Shown here in pieces: positions 1-8,901 of a DNA stretch of 28,643 nt. The DNA is taken from the NCBI GenBank assembly GCA_964589825.1, contig CAZPUS010000034.1, forward strand, positions 1-28,643, in the 5' to 3' direction. Source of the stretch: CAZPUS01 sp964589825 (lineage in GTDB: Bacteria > Fibrobacterota > Chitinivibrionia > Chitinivibrionales > WJKA01). Every line of letters begins with the position of its first letter. Position 1 is the first letter of the stretch. The translations under genes were made by a program, and so were the position numbers. Under the pieces are notes generated by a model that ran no database searches, was not told the origin of the DNA, and saw only the letters and a list, made by a program, of their open reading frames with translations.

Positions 1-23
1 ATATTCTATGGTGTAGCTCTTTT

Positions 24-96
24 GGGGCCGTAGCTCAGCCGGGAGAGCGTGGCGTTCGCAATGCCAAGGTCAGGGGTTCGATCCCCCTCGGCTCCA
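24..96 (+). tRNA. tRNA-Ala, anticodon CGC
   Basis: A 73-nt cloverleaf can be drawn directly: a 7-bp acceptor stem, D stem GCTC/GAGC, a 5-bp anticodon stem around the loop TTCGCAA (anticodon CGC, reads GCG) and a T arm with loop TTCGATC. The acceptor contains the G3:U70 wobble pair, the classical identity element recognised by alanyl-tRNA synthetase, so the alanine call does not rest on the anticodon alone. The CCA tail is not encoded; the discriminator base is A. No terminator-like hairpin follows. Confidence 0.96.
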
Positions 97-231
97 TTTC
101 CTTCCCGGCTTTTATACCAGGGGCAAGCTCAAGTCGTATTTCTTATCAGTCCTGCCGCAATAAACTATCTTCAGGGAACGTAAAAGTAATATATCGTGAT
201 ATTGTAATAGCAACGATTTGCAGGTATGTAT

Positions 232-2523
232 ATGCCACATGCACAATCACACAACGCCCCTCAGAATACAGCAATCCCCGCAGTGTGTATGGTACTCGTC
301 CTTTGTGCCGCCTCTGCACTGTACGCCTTCACCCGCGTGGAAAATCACGGACAGGTTAATCACATCAACGATGTGCTGGTAGCCGAATCGACCGTCTGGG
401 CAGCGACCAACGGCGGTATGTTCGAATATAATCTTGAATCGGGAGAATCAACGCTGCATCATGGCGCGGATGTGTTTACCGACCTCGCGGTATCCGCACT
501 CTGCAGAGACCGCCGCGGAACCATCTGGGCCGGCACCGAATCCGGCTATCTCTATTCCATTATGCCCGGGGGCAGGACACAGGCTTTTACCTACTATACC
601 TCATCCGATACGTCGGGGAATGCAGAGGGATGGCGGATAACCGACCTCTATGCATACGGAGATCATATTGTCATCTGTTCACCGGAGGGAATAAGCTTTT
701 TTCATACGACAACGCACGAGATAAAGAACGTCACTCAGATCGCCGATTACACCTCGTCCATCACCTACAGCGCACTTGTGTACCGGGAGACGCTTTTTGT
801 TGCCGCCCGCAACGGCATCGCCACTCTGCCCCTGCAGCAGCATCCCATCGCCACCTTCAACAATTACGACAAATCGGTATGGGACACGCTTGCCGCATCC
901 GCTGATGTCCGCTACCTTGCGGCGGGCGATACGTCGGTGGCCACCTCACCCTATCCGTTGCTGCGTGACGGGGATGCACTGCTGTATGCAGCAGACACCA
1001 TGATAACCATGCAGAAACACGACGATACGCTCACTGAATTCGCACTTCCAAGTACCATTTCCTGTATTGATGCAAACCAGCAAACCCGTGTGATCGGTAC
1101 CGGCGAGGACTACCTGTATCTATGGAGAGACAACGCCGGTGCGGACGCGGTCGAACAGATTACGATTCCCGGACTGACGTTTCAATTCGTCAACCGCGTG
1201 CAGAGCGATCAGCGTGGGAATGTGTGGATGCTGTCGCGGGGGGATAAAAGCTCCGACGATCTGAACTGGTGGAAAGGTGCCACCTGGTTCAATGGCTTGG
1301 ATACATGGCGTCATTTCGGCAGAGAACACTTTGGCAGCTTTGCTGCAAACGACAACAATGCCGATTTTCACGGTCTATGTGTTGCCAGGGACAATTCGGT
1401 ATGGCTGGGAACACCCAAAGGCGGGGTCAAACGCTTTATGCCGCAGGACTCTTCATGGACGAGATACTACCTTGGCCCCACAAACAAAGAAACCAGCCCC
1501 TATTACCCGCAATTAAGTATCCGCGGAGGATGGAATCAGAGTAACGCGATCGCACAGGACTCCGCAGGAAATATCTGGCTGGGTGGCTTCCTGAACAAAT
1601 CCGGCAATCTGGTATGCTGGAATGCCCGTACCATCGAGCCGCATGAAGATGATTATTACCGCTTTTTCCCCTATGCATCCCCCCATTATATTGAAAATGC
1701 CTGGAGCATCGAGGTGGCGGCGGAGAACACGGTATACGCAGGTGGCAGAGAAGGCACATTCATTATGATCCGGTATAACGGGGACCCGGTAAAAGGCGAA
1801 ATTACGGCAGCCTCGGAAAAGCTGAATGCAACGATCCTCGATATTGCTCCCGGCAAGGGGGACTCGTGCTGGATTGTAACCACTAAAGGGGTTTTCTGCA
1901 AATATCCCGACAACGGCACCTCCCAATCCGGTGTGGATTTTCGTGTGGAAAAACAAAAGGAGATGACCTCCGCACTCACCGGCGGTGCTGCGTGCATGGC
2001 ATATGAGCATGGCCGTTCCCTGTGGTTCGGCACACGCAACGGTCTGCTTATAAATTGGCGAAGAGGTCCCTTAGAGCAAGGAGACAGCCTCACGGATACG
2101 GTAACCACTTTCAACGCAATGGACGGGCTGGTGGTCAATGCACAGATAACGGATCTTGCCATAGACCGCTCACGCGGACACCTCTGGATTGCAAGCGATG
2201 CAGGAATTTCACGCATGCTGCTGGGCCATGAATTCTCTACCAAGGCTGACAAGGCAGCTATGGAGGTGTTTCCCAACCCCTTCTCTCTTTCAAATGCCTC
2301 TCATAGCACCCTCACCTTTACCAAATGTCCGTCCGGCTCGCGAGTGGTATTCTACACACTGGACGGGACACGCATTACCTCTCTGCATACGCCGAGGCTG
2401 CATAACAAATTCGGTGCTACCTTCGAGTGGAATCCCCGAAACCACTGTGCTCCCGGGGTGTACATCGCTGTTGCGCACTCACCGCAGGGACGCGATATAG
2501 AAAAGGTCATGATAAATCCCTGA
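232..2523 (+). CDS. Secreted two-component-regulator-type beta-propeller protein with C-terminal FlgD/T9SS-like domain
   Basis: The 763-residue product has a hydrophobic export signal (cleavage likely after the A-L-Y-A stretch near residue 33). At least seven Reg_prop-type blades follow, seen as recurrent short motifs such as TVWAATNGGMFEY, TIWAGTESG, SVWLGTPKGG, NIWLGG, SLWFGTRNG and HLWIASDAGIS. The last about 80 residues resemble an FlgD Ig-like or type IX sorting domain (VFPNPF, a VVFYTLDGTRI strand, PGVYI). Such propellers are usually the sensor part of hybrid histidine kinases; here no membrane anchor or kinase follows, so it is a stand-alone extracellular or surface protein. Its ligand is unknown. 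An ATG at 226 is in frame, but AGGT lies directly against it and at good spacing from the ATG at 232, so 232 is preferred. The signal n-region has no Lys or Arg, which is unusual. Confidence 0.8.
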   Translation: MPHAQSHNAPQNTAIPAVCMVLVLCAASALYAFTRVENHGQVNHINDVLVAESTVWAATNGGMFEYNLESGESTLHHGADVFTDLAVSALCRDRRGTIWAGTESGYLYSIMPGGRTQAFTYYTSSDTSGNAEGWRITDLYAYGDHIVICSPEGISFFHTTTHEIKNVTQIADYTSSITYSALVYRETLFVAARNGIATLPLQQHPIATFNNYDKSVWDTLAASADVRYLAAGDTSVATSPYPLLRDGDALLYAADTMITMQKHDDTLTEFALPSTISCIDANQQTRVIGTGEDYLYLWRDNAGADAVEQITIPGLTFQFVNRVQSDQRGNVWMLSRGDKSSDDLNWWKGATWFNGLDTWRHFGREHFGSFAANDNNADFHGLCVARDNSVWLGTPKGGVKRFMPQDSSWTRYYLGPTNKETSPYYPQLSIRGGWNQSNAIAQDSAGNIWLGGFLNKSGNLVCWNARTIEPHEDDYYRFFPYASPHYIENAWSIEVAAENTVYAGGREGTFIMIRYNGDPVKGEITAASEKLNATILDIAPGKGDSCWIVTTKGVFCKYPDNGTSQSGVDFRVEKQKEMTSALTGGAACMAYEHGRSLWFGTRNGLLINWRRGPLEQGDSLTDTVTTFNAMDGLVVNAQITDLAIDRSRGHLWIASDAGISRMLLGHEFSTKADKAAMEVFPNPFSLSNASHSTLTFTKCPSGSRVVFYTLDGTRITSLHTPRLHNKFGATFEWNPRNHCAPGVYIAVAHSPQGRDIEKVMINP

Positions 2524-2550
2524 GTACGGAACCATTCCAAGGAAGGCAGT

Positions 2551-3705
2551 ATGCCGCATGCGGTGTTTCTCACCTCCGGCCATTCACCGTTCGATGAACG
2601 TATTCTCCACAAAATGGCGTGCACACTTCGCACACACGATTATACCGTCAGCATTCTCGCCTCTACACAGGTGTGCGAGACCAGCAAATATGGTATCACG
2701 ATCAGAGGCACACGTATCAACGGCATGAAGAAGATTCCCTGGTTCGTTGATGCCTGCAGGCAGCTTTATCCCGATGTCATCATTTGTGCCGAAATAACCC
2801 CGATTGTCGCTGCACATCGTTATCGAAGCAGTTGTAACCGCAGTTGTAAAATTATTGCCGATATTACCGAGTGGTATCCTGAACAGTACGTGCACCATCT
2901 GCGCGGCATCGGACGCCATATCCGGTTTGCGATGCTGTATTGTTACAACATGCTGCTGGTCAACATCGCCGATCTGCTTATAATCGGAGAAGAAGACAAA
3001 GCGCGCAGATACCGACGCATCGCACCCACAAAACCGTGCTACATTACCGGGTATTACCCGGTACTTCGTTATTTCCCCTGTTCACCGCCCCGCTTTCCTG
3101 AAAAAGCGGCATTCGTGTGCGCCATGAGCGGGATCCTCAACCGCGGTCGTGGCATATACCGGATGTTCGATCTTGTCGATGCGTTGTGCAGCCGATTTCC
3201 CGATCAGCGATTTCATTTGCTTCTTGCAGGGACACCCGGGTCACTGCAGGATCGTTTACACATCAATCAGAGAATGCAGAGGCTCAACGAACACACCGAC
3301 AATGCAGAATGTACACTGCAGCCATGGTGCACATACGAACACTTTGCACACTCACTCGAATCTGCCGATCTGTGCTTCGATCTTCGCGATATCACCCCTA
3401 CCACGACCCGGTCACTGCCTATAAAGCTGCTCGATTACATGGCAATGGGAAAACCGGTATTGTATCCCAGGTTAAAGGCGATCGAGCGGGAATTTCCGGA
3501 CTTCGATGCCGGGTGGCTTGTAGAGGATGCCGAAGTAGAGGAATGTGTAGAAAAGGTTACCCGTTATCTGCACCAGCCTTCGCTTCTGCACCGGCACGGC
3601 CGACGTGCCCGTCAGTTGATAGAAGAGGGGCGCAGCTGGGAAGCGCATGCAGCACGTTTCGTCCAAATCATCTCCAGTACACTCTACGGGCCGTCACCAT
3701 CATAA
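2551..3705 (+). CDS. Glycosyltransferase family 4-like (GT-B fold)
   Basis: A 384-residue cytosolic glycosyltransferase, probably transferring a sugar from a nucleotide-sugar donor to a growing surface glycan. The N-terminal half begins with a Rossmann strand followed by a SGHSPFDERI segment, as in GT4 enzymes. The C-terminal donor-binding half carries PIKLLDYMAMGKPVL (about residues 290-304), the counterpart of the GT4 E-x7-E region, although the usual first glutamate is not obvious. It begins 27 nt after the propeller gene stop with a good ribosome binding site (AAGGAAGG before the ATG), so the two are probably cotranscribed. It converges on the flippase gene with 40 nt between them and no clear terminator. 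Sugar specificity cannot be read from the sequence. Confidence 0.8.
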   Translation: MPHAVFLTSGHSPFDERILHKMACTLRTHDYTVSILASTQVCETSKYGITIRGTRINGMKKIPWFVDACRQLYPDVIICAEITPIVAAHRYRSSCNRSCKIIADITEWYPEQYVHHLRGIGRHIRFAMLYCYNMLLVNIADLLIIGEEDKARRYRRIAPTKPCYITGYYPVLRYFPCSPPRFPEKAAFVCAMSGILNRGRGIYRMFDLVDALCSRFPDQRFHLLLAGTPGSLQDRLHINQRMQRLNEHTDNAECTLQPWCTYEHFAHSLESADLCFDLRDITPTTTRSLPIKLLDYMAMGKPVLYPRLKAIEREFPDFDAGWLVEDAEVEECVEKVTRYLHQPSLLHRHGRRARQLIEEGRSWEAHAARFVQIISSTLYGPSPS

Positions 3706-3745
3706 CTCAGTTATACGCCGCCCAAAATCGAACTATCCGTCTCAC

Positions 3746-5170
3746 TTATCCCCGGGTCGATCCGGCATTGCTCTCTTTGGGGTAAGAATTGTTTTTCCAC
3801 AGGGGCAGCAGCGTGACACCCATACCCACCACCACCGCAATGTCTACAACCACCATATCGAGTACTGCACCAATTACGGCACCAACTGTCAGTATACCCA
3901 GCACCATCCCGATGCGCCGGGGCTCATACACGATCCGTATTTTTTCCCGCGATACGAGCCACAGATACCCTGCAGTTGCGGCAAACGCCAGTGCGGTGGC
4001 GCATGCCGCCCCTGTTATCCCGAAGCGGGGTATCAACATAAGGTTTGCCGCCACATTGACCACGAATGCGAGTGCATCCGCTTTGAGAAATACGACACCG
4101 TTTCCCTGGACGAATCCGGCAACCGAATAAAACGATGCGAGTGCGGTAAACCCGTAACCGGCAAGGACAAAAGGTGCTATATGCATTCCGTGCAGATACG
4201 CATCGTCAAAAAGCGGGCTTTGCAGCAGATCCTTTATACCGAGGGAGACCGCGATCCCGATAATACCCGTTGCACCGACAAGCCGTGTAAAAATCCGACC
4301 CGCAAAGCGATGATAGCGATAATATCCATATGATTTTAATATACGTGGCATCCACGCACTTCTGAACCCCATCACAAAAACATTCATTATCAATGCGATA
4401 CGATACGACATACTGTAGATCCCGACCGCGTCCGTATCGATAAACGCCTTGATAAAAAACCTGTCCGCGACCTGCACCCCCATGGTAAAAAATCCCCCCA
4501 GCAGAATCGGGACACCAAAGCGCAGCGCGGCACGCGCCACCGCAGCATGCAGCAGGGGCTTGTAATAGCGCCGCAGCATGAAAAAAAGCCCTGCACCCAC
4601 GATAGCGAAACTGACGGCGTCGGCAAGAAGAATTCCCGTTATCCCCATTCCTGCACCAAGAAGCAACCACAGTGTCAGCCCTGTTTTCAGCAGCGCGATC
4701 CCGATGCTTGCAAAAAGAACCGCGGTTGCCTGCTCCTCGATTTTGAGCATACGTATACCGAGCATACACCAGTTCTCCGCAACGACCCCGAGTGCGCCGA
4801 TTATCACCAGCGGATACCGCGCGCTGTCCGAAAAGACAAGCCGCGCAATAGGACGTGAGGCGACACTGCACAACACTGCAACACCAACGCTTACCAGCAG
4901 TATCATATTCACCGCAGTGGAAAACAGATCCCGAATGGTACAGCCATCCTGCTGTACAAGAATTTTCTGGGTCAGCGCCTGCTGCATTCCACACTGGGAT
5001 ACCACGGTGATAAGAGCGAACATCGCTGCTGCCAGGGCATATATGCCGAACTCCCGGGGCACCAGCACATACGTATACAGCGGCAGTAACACAATGTTTG
5101 CCGCACGCATACAAAACGTGCCGGCACCGTAGCGAATAACATTTGCGGTAAAAGATCGCGAATGGCTCAT
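3746..5170 (-). CDS. Wzx-like polysaccharide flippase (MOP/MATE superfamily)
   Basis: A 474-residue polytopic membrane protein with about 12-14 hydrophobic segments across its length. Its N-terminal start (ANVIRYGAGTFCMRAANIVLLPLYTYVL, described in pieces: a charged lead then a proline-bearing first helix) and the PREFGIYALAAAM segment are typical of polysaccharide biosynthesis export proteins of the Wzx type. These flip undecaprenyl-linked oligosaccharide units from the inner to the outer leaflet. The start at 5170 overlaps the stop of the upstream GT4 gene as ATGA, which fixes the start and implies translational coupling. A longer in-frame reading to 5248 would run into the GT4 coding region and is not supported. 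With the neighbouring transferases it points to a Wzx/Wzy-type glycan pathway, though no Wzy polymerase is visible here. Confidence 0.85.
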   Translation of the reverse strand: MSHSRSFTANVIRYGAGTFCMRAANIVLLPLYTYVLVPREFGIYALAAAMFALITVVSQCGMQQALTQKILVQQDGCTIRDLFSTAVNMILLVSVGVAVLCSVASRPIARLVFSDSARYPLVIIGALGVVAENWCMLGIRMLKIEEQATAVLFASIGIALLKTGLTLWLLLGAGMGITGILLADAVSFAIVGAGLFFMLRRYYKPLLHAAVARAALRFGVPILLGGFFTMGVQVADRFFIKAFIDTDAVGIYSMSYRIALIMNVFVMGFRSAWMPRILKSYGYYRYHRFAGRIFTRLVGATGIIGIAVSLGIKDLLQSPLFDDAYLHGMHIAPFVLAGYGFTALASFYSVAGFVQGNGVVFLKADALAFVVNVAANLMLIPRFGITGAACATALAFAATAGYLWLVSREKIRIVYEPRRIGMVLGILTVGAVIGAVLDMVVVDIAVVVGMGVTLLPLWKNNSYPKESNAGSTRG

Positions 5171-6252
5171 GATATAATACCGTAGGTGCGATAGAGTGAC
5201 ATCAGCCGTGAATTGACACTCCCGAATCCATGATATGCATGTACCCACTTTTGTCCCCGGGCACCAAGCTGCCGGCGAAGTGAGGGAGAATCTATCAACT
5301 CGATGAGCCGGTCATACAGCGTGTCCGCATCGTTGGCAACCACAAAAGGATTCTCGGGCAGCCATTCGCTGTAGTCGCAGGTCATATTGGTGATAGTGGG
5401 AATGCCCATGGCAAGTGTCTCTATCCCCGCTTTTCCATACCCTGTACCTCCCATGGCGCCACCGACCTGATCGATACAGATATCGCAGCCCCTTTTCACG
5501 CCTAACACTTCCTGGCGCGGCCGCCCCTCCAGAAGATGAAACGTTATCTTTCGTTGCTGTTGTATCCTGCCTATCACCTCGAGAATAATATCGGTTCCCT
5601 TGAAAGCCCGATTGGTGGGGGAATGAACGATACGAACAGTATCGCTCTCGTTCGGTAAAGGCTCAGGAAGTTCTGCGCTGTTATAGGGGTAGAATATATA
5701 CTCCAGGTCCGGCTTCAATGCCAGATGATCGTATTCCGAGGTGATGCTGAGATCGGCGAGTGAATCCATTTCCTTTATTATACCGCGTATACGAAGATCA
5801 CTGCCGTAATAACAACAGACGATTTTCTTTCCCTGCTTTTTCCATGCCCTTGCCTGGTGGGGTGTGCGGTAGAAATCGAGACCGGAATCGTAGTGTATGA
5901 TGTCAAAATCCGCACAGTTGTACGCGCGTATCGCACGCCTGACCGCAGGCATTCGAAGCAGGTCCATGAGGTGGTAGTACGTCTTTTCCAGGATGTTACG
6001 TGGCTCGAACACCGGTACCTGCGCCGGTCCGTTCATGCTGCGCCGACGCGCGATCTTTCTGGATCGCAGCATTCGTGCCAGAATGTTGTCCGGCAGCGGA
6101 AAACCGAGACAGATATCTTCCCTGAATCCGGTGACGTTGTTTTTGTGCAGGGTGATAAGCCGTGAATAGTCACCACAGGCATTATGCATCTCACAAAAAC
6201 TGTACGGTACTCCCGCAAAATTTAATGCCGCTATGTGAAGGATTTTGTGCAT
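5167..6252 (-). CDS. Glycosyltransferase family 4-like (GT-B fold)
   Basis: A 361-residue cytosolic transferase with the two-lobed GT-B layout. The N-terminal lobe has a glycine-containing first strand (ILHIAALNFAGVPYS) and a CADFDIIHYDSG strand. The C-terminal lobe has IVHSPTNRAFKGTD, the start of the donor domain, and GKAGIETLAMGIPTIT, the GT4 motif with its conserved glutamate. It is unlike its neighbour at 2551-3705 in detail and so is not a recent duplicate. Its stop overlaps the flippase start (ATGA), so the two form a coupled pair. It faces the divergent GT2 gene across a 292-bp gap that holds a degenerate copy of the dispersed repeat. No strong Shine-Dalgarno precedes the ATG. Confidence 0.8.
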   Translation of the reverse strand: MHKILHIAALNFAGVPYSFCEMHNACGDYSRLITLHKNNVTGFREDICLGFPLPDNILARMLRSRKIARRRSMNGPAQVPVFEPRNILEKTYYHLMDLLRMPAVRRAIRAYNCADFDIIHYDSGLDFYRTPHQARAWKKQGKKIVCCYYGSDLRIRGIIKEMDSLADLSITSEYDHLALKPDLEYIFYPYNSAELPEPLPNESDTVRIVHSPTNRAFKGTDIILEVIGRIQQQRKITFHLLEGRPRQEVLGVKRGCDICIDQVGGAMGGTGYGKAGIETLAMGIPTITNMTCDYSEWLPENPFVVANDADTLYDRLIELIDSPSLRRQLGARGQKWVHAYHGFGSVNSRLMSLYRTYGIIS

Positions 6253-6278
6253 TTGATAATAATTGTCGGTTTCTTAGA

Positions 6279-6438
6279 CTCTGAACCGGGCCATTAATAT
6301 AATAAACCCGCACTTGAGCCGTGCTGTTGATATTTTACGAAAGACATTGAGTCCTTTGTCGATTGTCTCATTTTTTCCGAGAACAGCCGAGGAGTGCGGA
6401 TTCGGCAGGTTTCTCACACAACACCGCCCTGTCCGGCA
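6279..6438 (+). repeat. Diverged fourth copy of the 164-bp dispersed palindromic repeat
   Basis: It lies in the divergent GT4/GT2 intergenic region. It shares with the three good copies, in the same order and spacing, the blocks TTGAGCCGT-CTG (6313 onward), TTGTCTCATT (6363), CGAGAA (6379), GAGTGCGGAT (6392) and GGCAG-TTTC (6404). Blocks 6363-6413 match copy 2 at roughly 35 of 50 positions by hand alignment. The projected length of about 160 bp agrees with 163-164 bp elsewhere. The terminal repeats are largely decayed (CTGAAccggg on the left), which suggests an old insertion. Confidence 0.7.
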
Positions 6439-6544
6439 GCTGCATGCTTTCTCTTTTATGCACCATGCAAAAGTAAAATACAACATCCCGTAACAACAGA
6501 CCTCATTCAGTTTCTTACAACCCAGCAAAAAGTATTTTCATTCT

Positions 6545-7348
6545 ATGCCCGGTGTACGTATCGTTATCCCCACCCGTAACCGTTACCATCTGCTGCAGCA
6601 GGCGGTCGATTCTGTTTTGGCACAGACATTCACCGACTGGGAGCTCTTCATTGTCGACGACGGATCTGAGGACGAAACCCCGCGGCTGGGTGAATCGCTT
6701 GCCCGTAATAACGAGTCAATTTTTTTTAAGCGTCATGAAAACAGCCGCGGAGCCAACACAGCGCGTAACACCGGCATACAGCAGTGCTGCTGTGAATATA
6801 TTGCGCTTCTGGACGATGACGATACATGGACCGCACAAAAGCTTTACACACAGGTACGGGCATTGACCGCGACAAAGGCGGACCTGTGTTATTGCGCAAA
6901 AAAATACTGGAACCCTCTGCTGCGCACCTGGCGCGTTTCCGACAAATCACCGCGCTTTGCCGACCGCTATAAATCGATTATGTACGATAATTTCATAGGG
7001 ATAAGCTCGTGCGTGCTGCTGCGTCGAAAAATGATGGAAACGGTCGGCGGGTTCGATTCCACGCTACCCGCACTGCAGGATTACGATCTTTTTATCAGAC
7101 TGCTCTATAACGGTGCCCGCTTAGTACATGTGCACGAGCCTCTGGTTCATTATGGTACGGATACGGGTCAAAAAAATATCTCCGCAGCCCCGGCACGCTA
7201 CCGTCGTGCCGCGTCGATGCTGCGAAAAAAATATCGCGGGTATCCGCATTTTGCATTACTCAAATACGCACTACTGCGTATTCGACTGAAACGAACACTC
7301 ACATCCCCCCGATACATTCTCGACCTGTTACATCCTTCCGAGGGCTGA
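6545..7348 (+). CDS. Glycosyltransferase family 2 (GT-A fold)
   Basis: A 267-residue inverting-type glycosyltransferase. The N-terminus RIVIPTRNRYHLLQQAVDSV is the standard GT2 nucleotide-binding start. ELFIVDDGSEDET gives the first Asp pair (residues 38-39), ENSRGANTARNTGI follows, and ALLDDDDTW (residues 88-95) is the DxD-type metal-binding site. LPALQDYDLFIRL near residue 180 supplies the expected catalytic-base region. It probably adds one sugar to the glycan made by this cluster; the donor is unknown. It is transcribed alone, divergently from the GT4/flippase pair, and converges on the GH28 gene 25 nt downstream. No clear Shine-Dalgarno sits before the ATG, so its start is less secure than the rest. 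Confidence 0.88.
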   Translation: MPGVRIVIPTRNRYHLLQQAVDSVLAQTFTDWELFIVDDGSEDETPRLGESLARNNESIFFKRHENSRGANTARNTGIQQCCCEYIALLDDDDTWTAQKLYTQVRALTATKADLCYCAKKYWNPLLRTWRVSDKSPRFADRYKSIMYDNFIGISSCVLLRRKMMETVGGFDSTLPALQDYDLFIRLLYNGARLVHVHEPLVHYGTDTGQKNISAAPARYRRAASMLRKKYRGYPHFALLKYALLRIRLKRTLTSPRYILDLLHPSEG

Positions 7349-7365
7349 AAATCCCCGCATCCGCA

Positions 7366-7383
7366 CCACACATTCAGGTGTGG
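7366..7383. terminator. Possible bidirectional hairpin between convergent genes
   Basis: CCACAC-ATTCAG-GTGTGG forms a perfect 6-bp stem with a 6-nt loop, just after the GT2 stop and overlapping the GH28 stop codon (7374-7376). There is no T-tract on either side, so intrinsic termination is only a possibility. Confidence 0.3.
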
Positions 7384-8861
7384 GAGCCACGTGAAGCATC
7401 CCTCACCTCATTGCTTTCCGGTCCGGTTATCCGCAGCGGCTCGACGGTTGAGAACAGTTTGTTCACCGATCCAATGTGTGCGTTTCGCACATTATGACAC
7501 CAAACCACCGGGCTTTCGTGTGTCGGATCCTCAAGCTCTATTTCGCTACACAGCAGATTGTGGCAGTCATCACACCATATCCCTGACCGCGCGTCGGGCA
7601 GATCGGGAACCAGGCGTATTCTGTTAAACGATATGTTACGTGCATGACGCACGTAAAAACCGAAAGAAGGAAATGCGGTGTCGAACCTATCCGCATCAGG
7701 ATACCTATCTTCTTTTTCCGGCACCTCTTTTTCCATCTCCGCAGCAGAGCCGCCGCCGCAGGTATGTACCGTCACATCACTCAGCGAGACGCGCTCCACG
7801 GCCGCACTGGGCAGCCCCAGTATGCAACTGCTGACAGCACCCGCACCCCGGACGCTGAGTCCCCGGATATTGATATCACGTACCATACCGATTCCCGGCA
7901 CCGGTGCATCGGGGGCATAGCCGCGACCGCGGTTACCAAGACGTATGAACAGCGGCGTTTGTATACCCTCCATGATGCAGTTGTCAACCGACACGTTCTC
8001 AAGGCACCCGCCGTCCACGATCATAAGCGCGAGTCCCGACGTTGTCGTGACTGACCCGTTTATTTTCGGTGTTGTGCTCTCACTCTGGCGAATAATACAA
8101 TTTGAAATAGCTATATTGCGAAACCCTCCCGATGTTTCGGTTCCGAGTTTTATCCCATTGCAGTGGCTGGCGGCAATACAGTTGGAGACTGTCACATGTT
8201 CGGTCGACCGGGGTCCGTTGCTTTTAAGACAGATTGCATCGTCGTCCGAATCGATAACACAATCGGATATCGTGACATTGCGACATCCGTCGATATCGAT
8301 CCCGTCCGCATTTTTGTTCTGGTGGTTAAAGACGGTTATACCGTGTACCCGCACATTGTCACACGCCAGGTAATGCTGCATCCACTGGGCCGAGCTGCGC
8401 ATGGTTATATCTCTGACAACAATATTCCGGCACTCGACAAATCGGATGCCGAACGGACGGCGTATATCATTATTGATACCAGTCTGATAATTGGCATGTC
8501 CCCCGTTTCCTTCAAAAACCCCATGACCTTCGATGCAGATATCGTGCTGCTTTTCGGCATACAGCACGCTTCGACAGGTCTGACGGTCGGTATTTGCCCT
8601 GAATGCAGGATAGTACTCGGGATAGTCGCGCAACTCACAACTGCCTTTGAGTACCGCACCGTGTTCCAGATAGAGTGTAATATGGCTTTTAAGCACGAGC
8701 GTTCCGGTATACCAGGTGCCGGCCGGGAAATAGACCGTACCGCCACCATCTTTTGCGCACGCATCGATCGCAGCCTGCAGCTGCTGTGTGCAGCATTCGG
8801 TCGTTGCCGGACGTGCCCCGTAGTCTGTCACATTATATATGCTGGTATGAGTCGGCGTCAT
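7374..8861 (-). CDS. GH28-family (polygalacturonase/rhamnogalacturonidase-like) beta-helix enzyme, no signal peptide
   Basis: A 495-residue right-handed beta-helix protein. It begins with the usual pectinase lead (YNVTDYGARPATTECCTQQL, then GGGTVYFPAGTW). The active-site region has NADGIDIDG (NTD motif with the acid Asp) and SDDDAICLKS (the Asp pair). The canonical GHG segment is replaced by SHCNGIKLGTETSGG and the RIK motif is not recognisable, which is closer to rhamnogalacturonan-acting or other divergent GH28 members. The start at 8861 is set by AGGAG seven bases upstream; longer in-frame reading enters the upstream gene. There is no export signal, so it is predicted cytosolic. It is the last gene of the argC-argB-femAB unit, 40 nt after the preceding stop. 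Substrate is unknown; degradation of imported uronide or rhamnose oligomers is an inference. Confidence 0.82.
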   Translation of the reverse strand: MTPTHTSIYNVTDYGARPATTECCTQQLQAAIDACAKDGGGTVYFPAGTWYTGTLVLKSHITLYLEHGAVLKGSCELRDYPEYYPAFRANTDRQTCRSVLYAEKQHDICIEGHGVFEGNGGHANYQTGINNDIRRPFGIRFVECRNIVVRDITMRSSAQWMQHYLACDNVRVHGITVFNHQNKNADGIDIDGCRNVTISDCVIDSDDDAICLKSNGPRSTEHVTVSNCIAASHCNGIKLGTETSGGFRNIAISNCIIRQSESTTPKINGSVTTTSGLALMIVDGGCLENVSVDNCIMEGIQTPLFIRLGNRGRGYAPDAPVPGIGMVRDINIRGLSVRGAGAVSSCILGLPSAAVERVSLSDVTVHTCGGGSAAEMEKEVPEKEDRYPDADRFDTAFPSFGFYVRHARNISFNRIRLVPDLPDARSGIWCDDCHNLLCSEIELEDPTHESPVVWCHNVRNAHIGSVNKLFSTVEPLRITGPESNEVRDASRGSHT

Positions 8862-8901
8862 TGTCTCACTCCTTTCGGTTGTTGACTGATTGCCCGTGCA
8901 T

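Noticed and set aside
97..225. Possible repeat remnant or attachment site downstream of the tRNA
   Set aside because: CCGCAATAAAC...TTCAGGG slightly resembles the right end of the dispersed repeat but needs gaps, and the rest does not align. No duplicate of the tRNA 3' end is seen in the window, so no integration site is supported.
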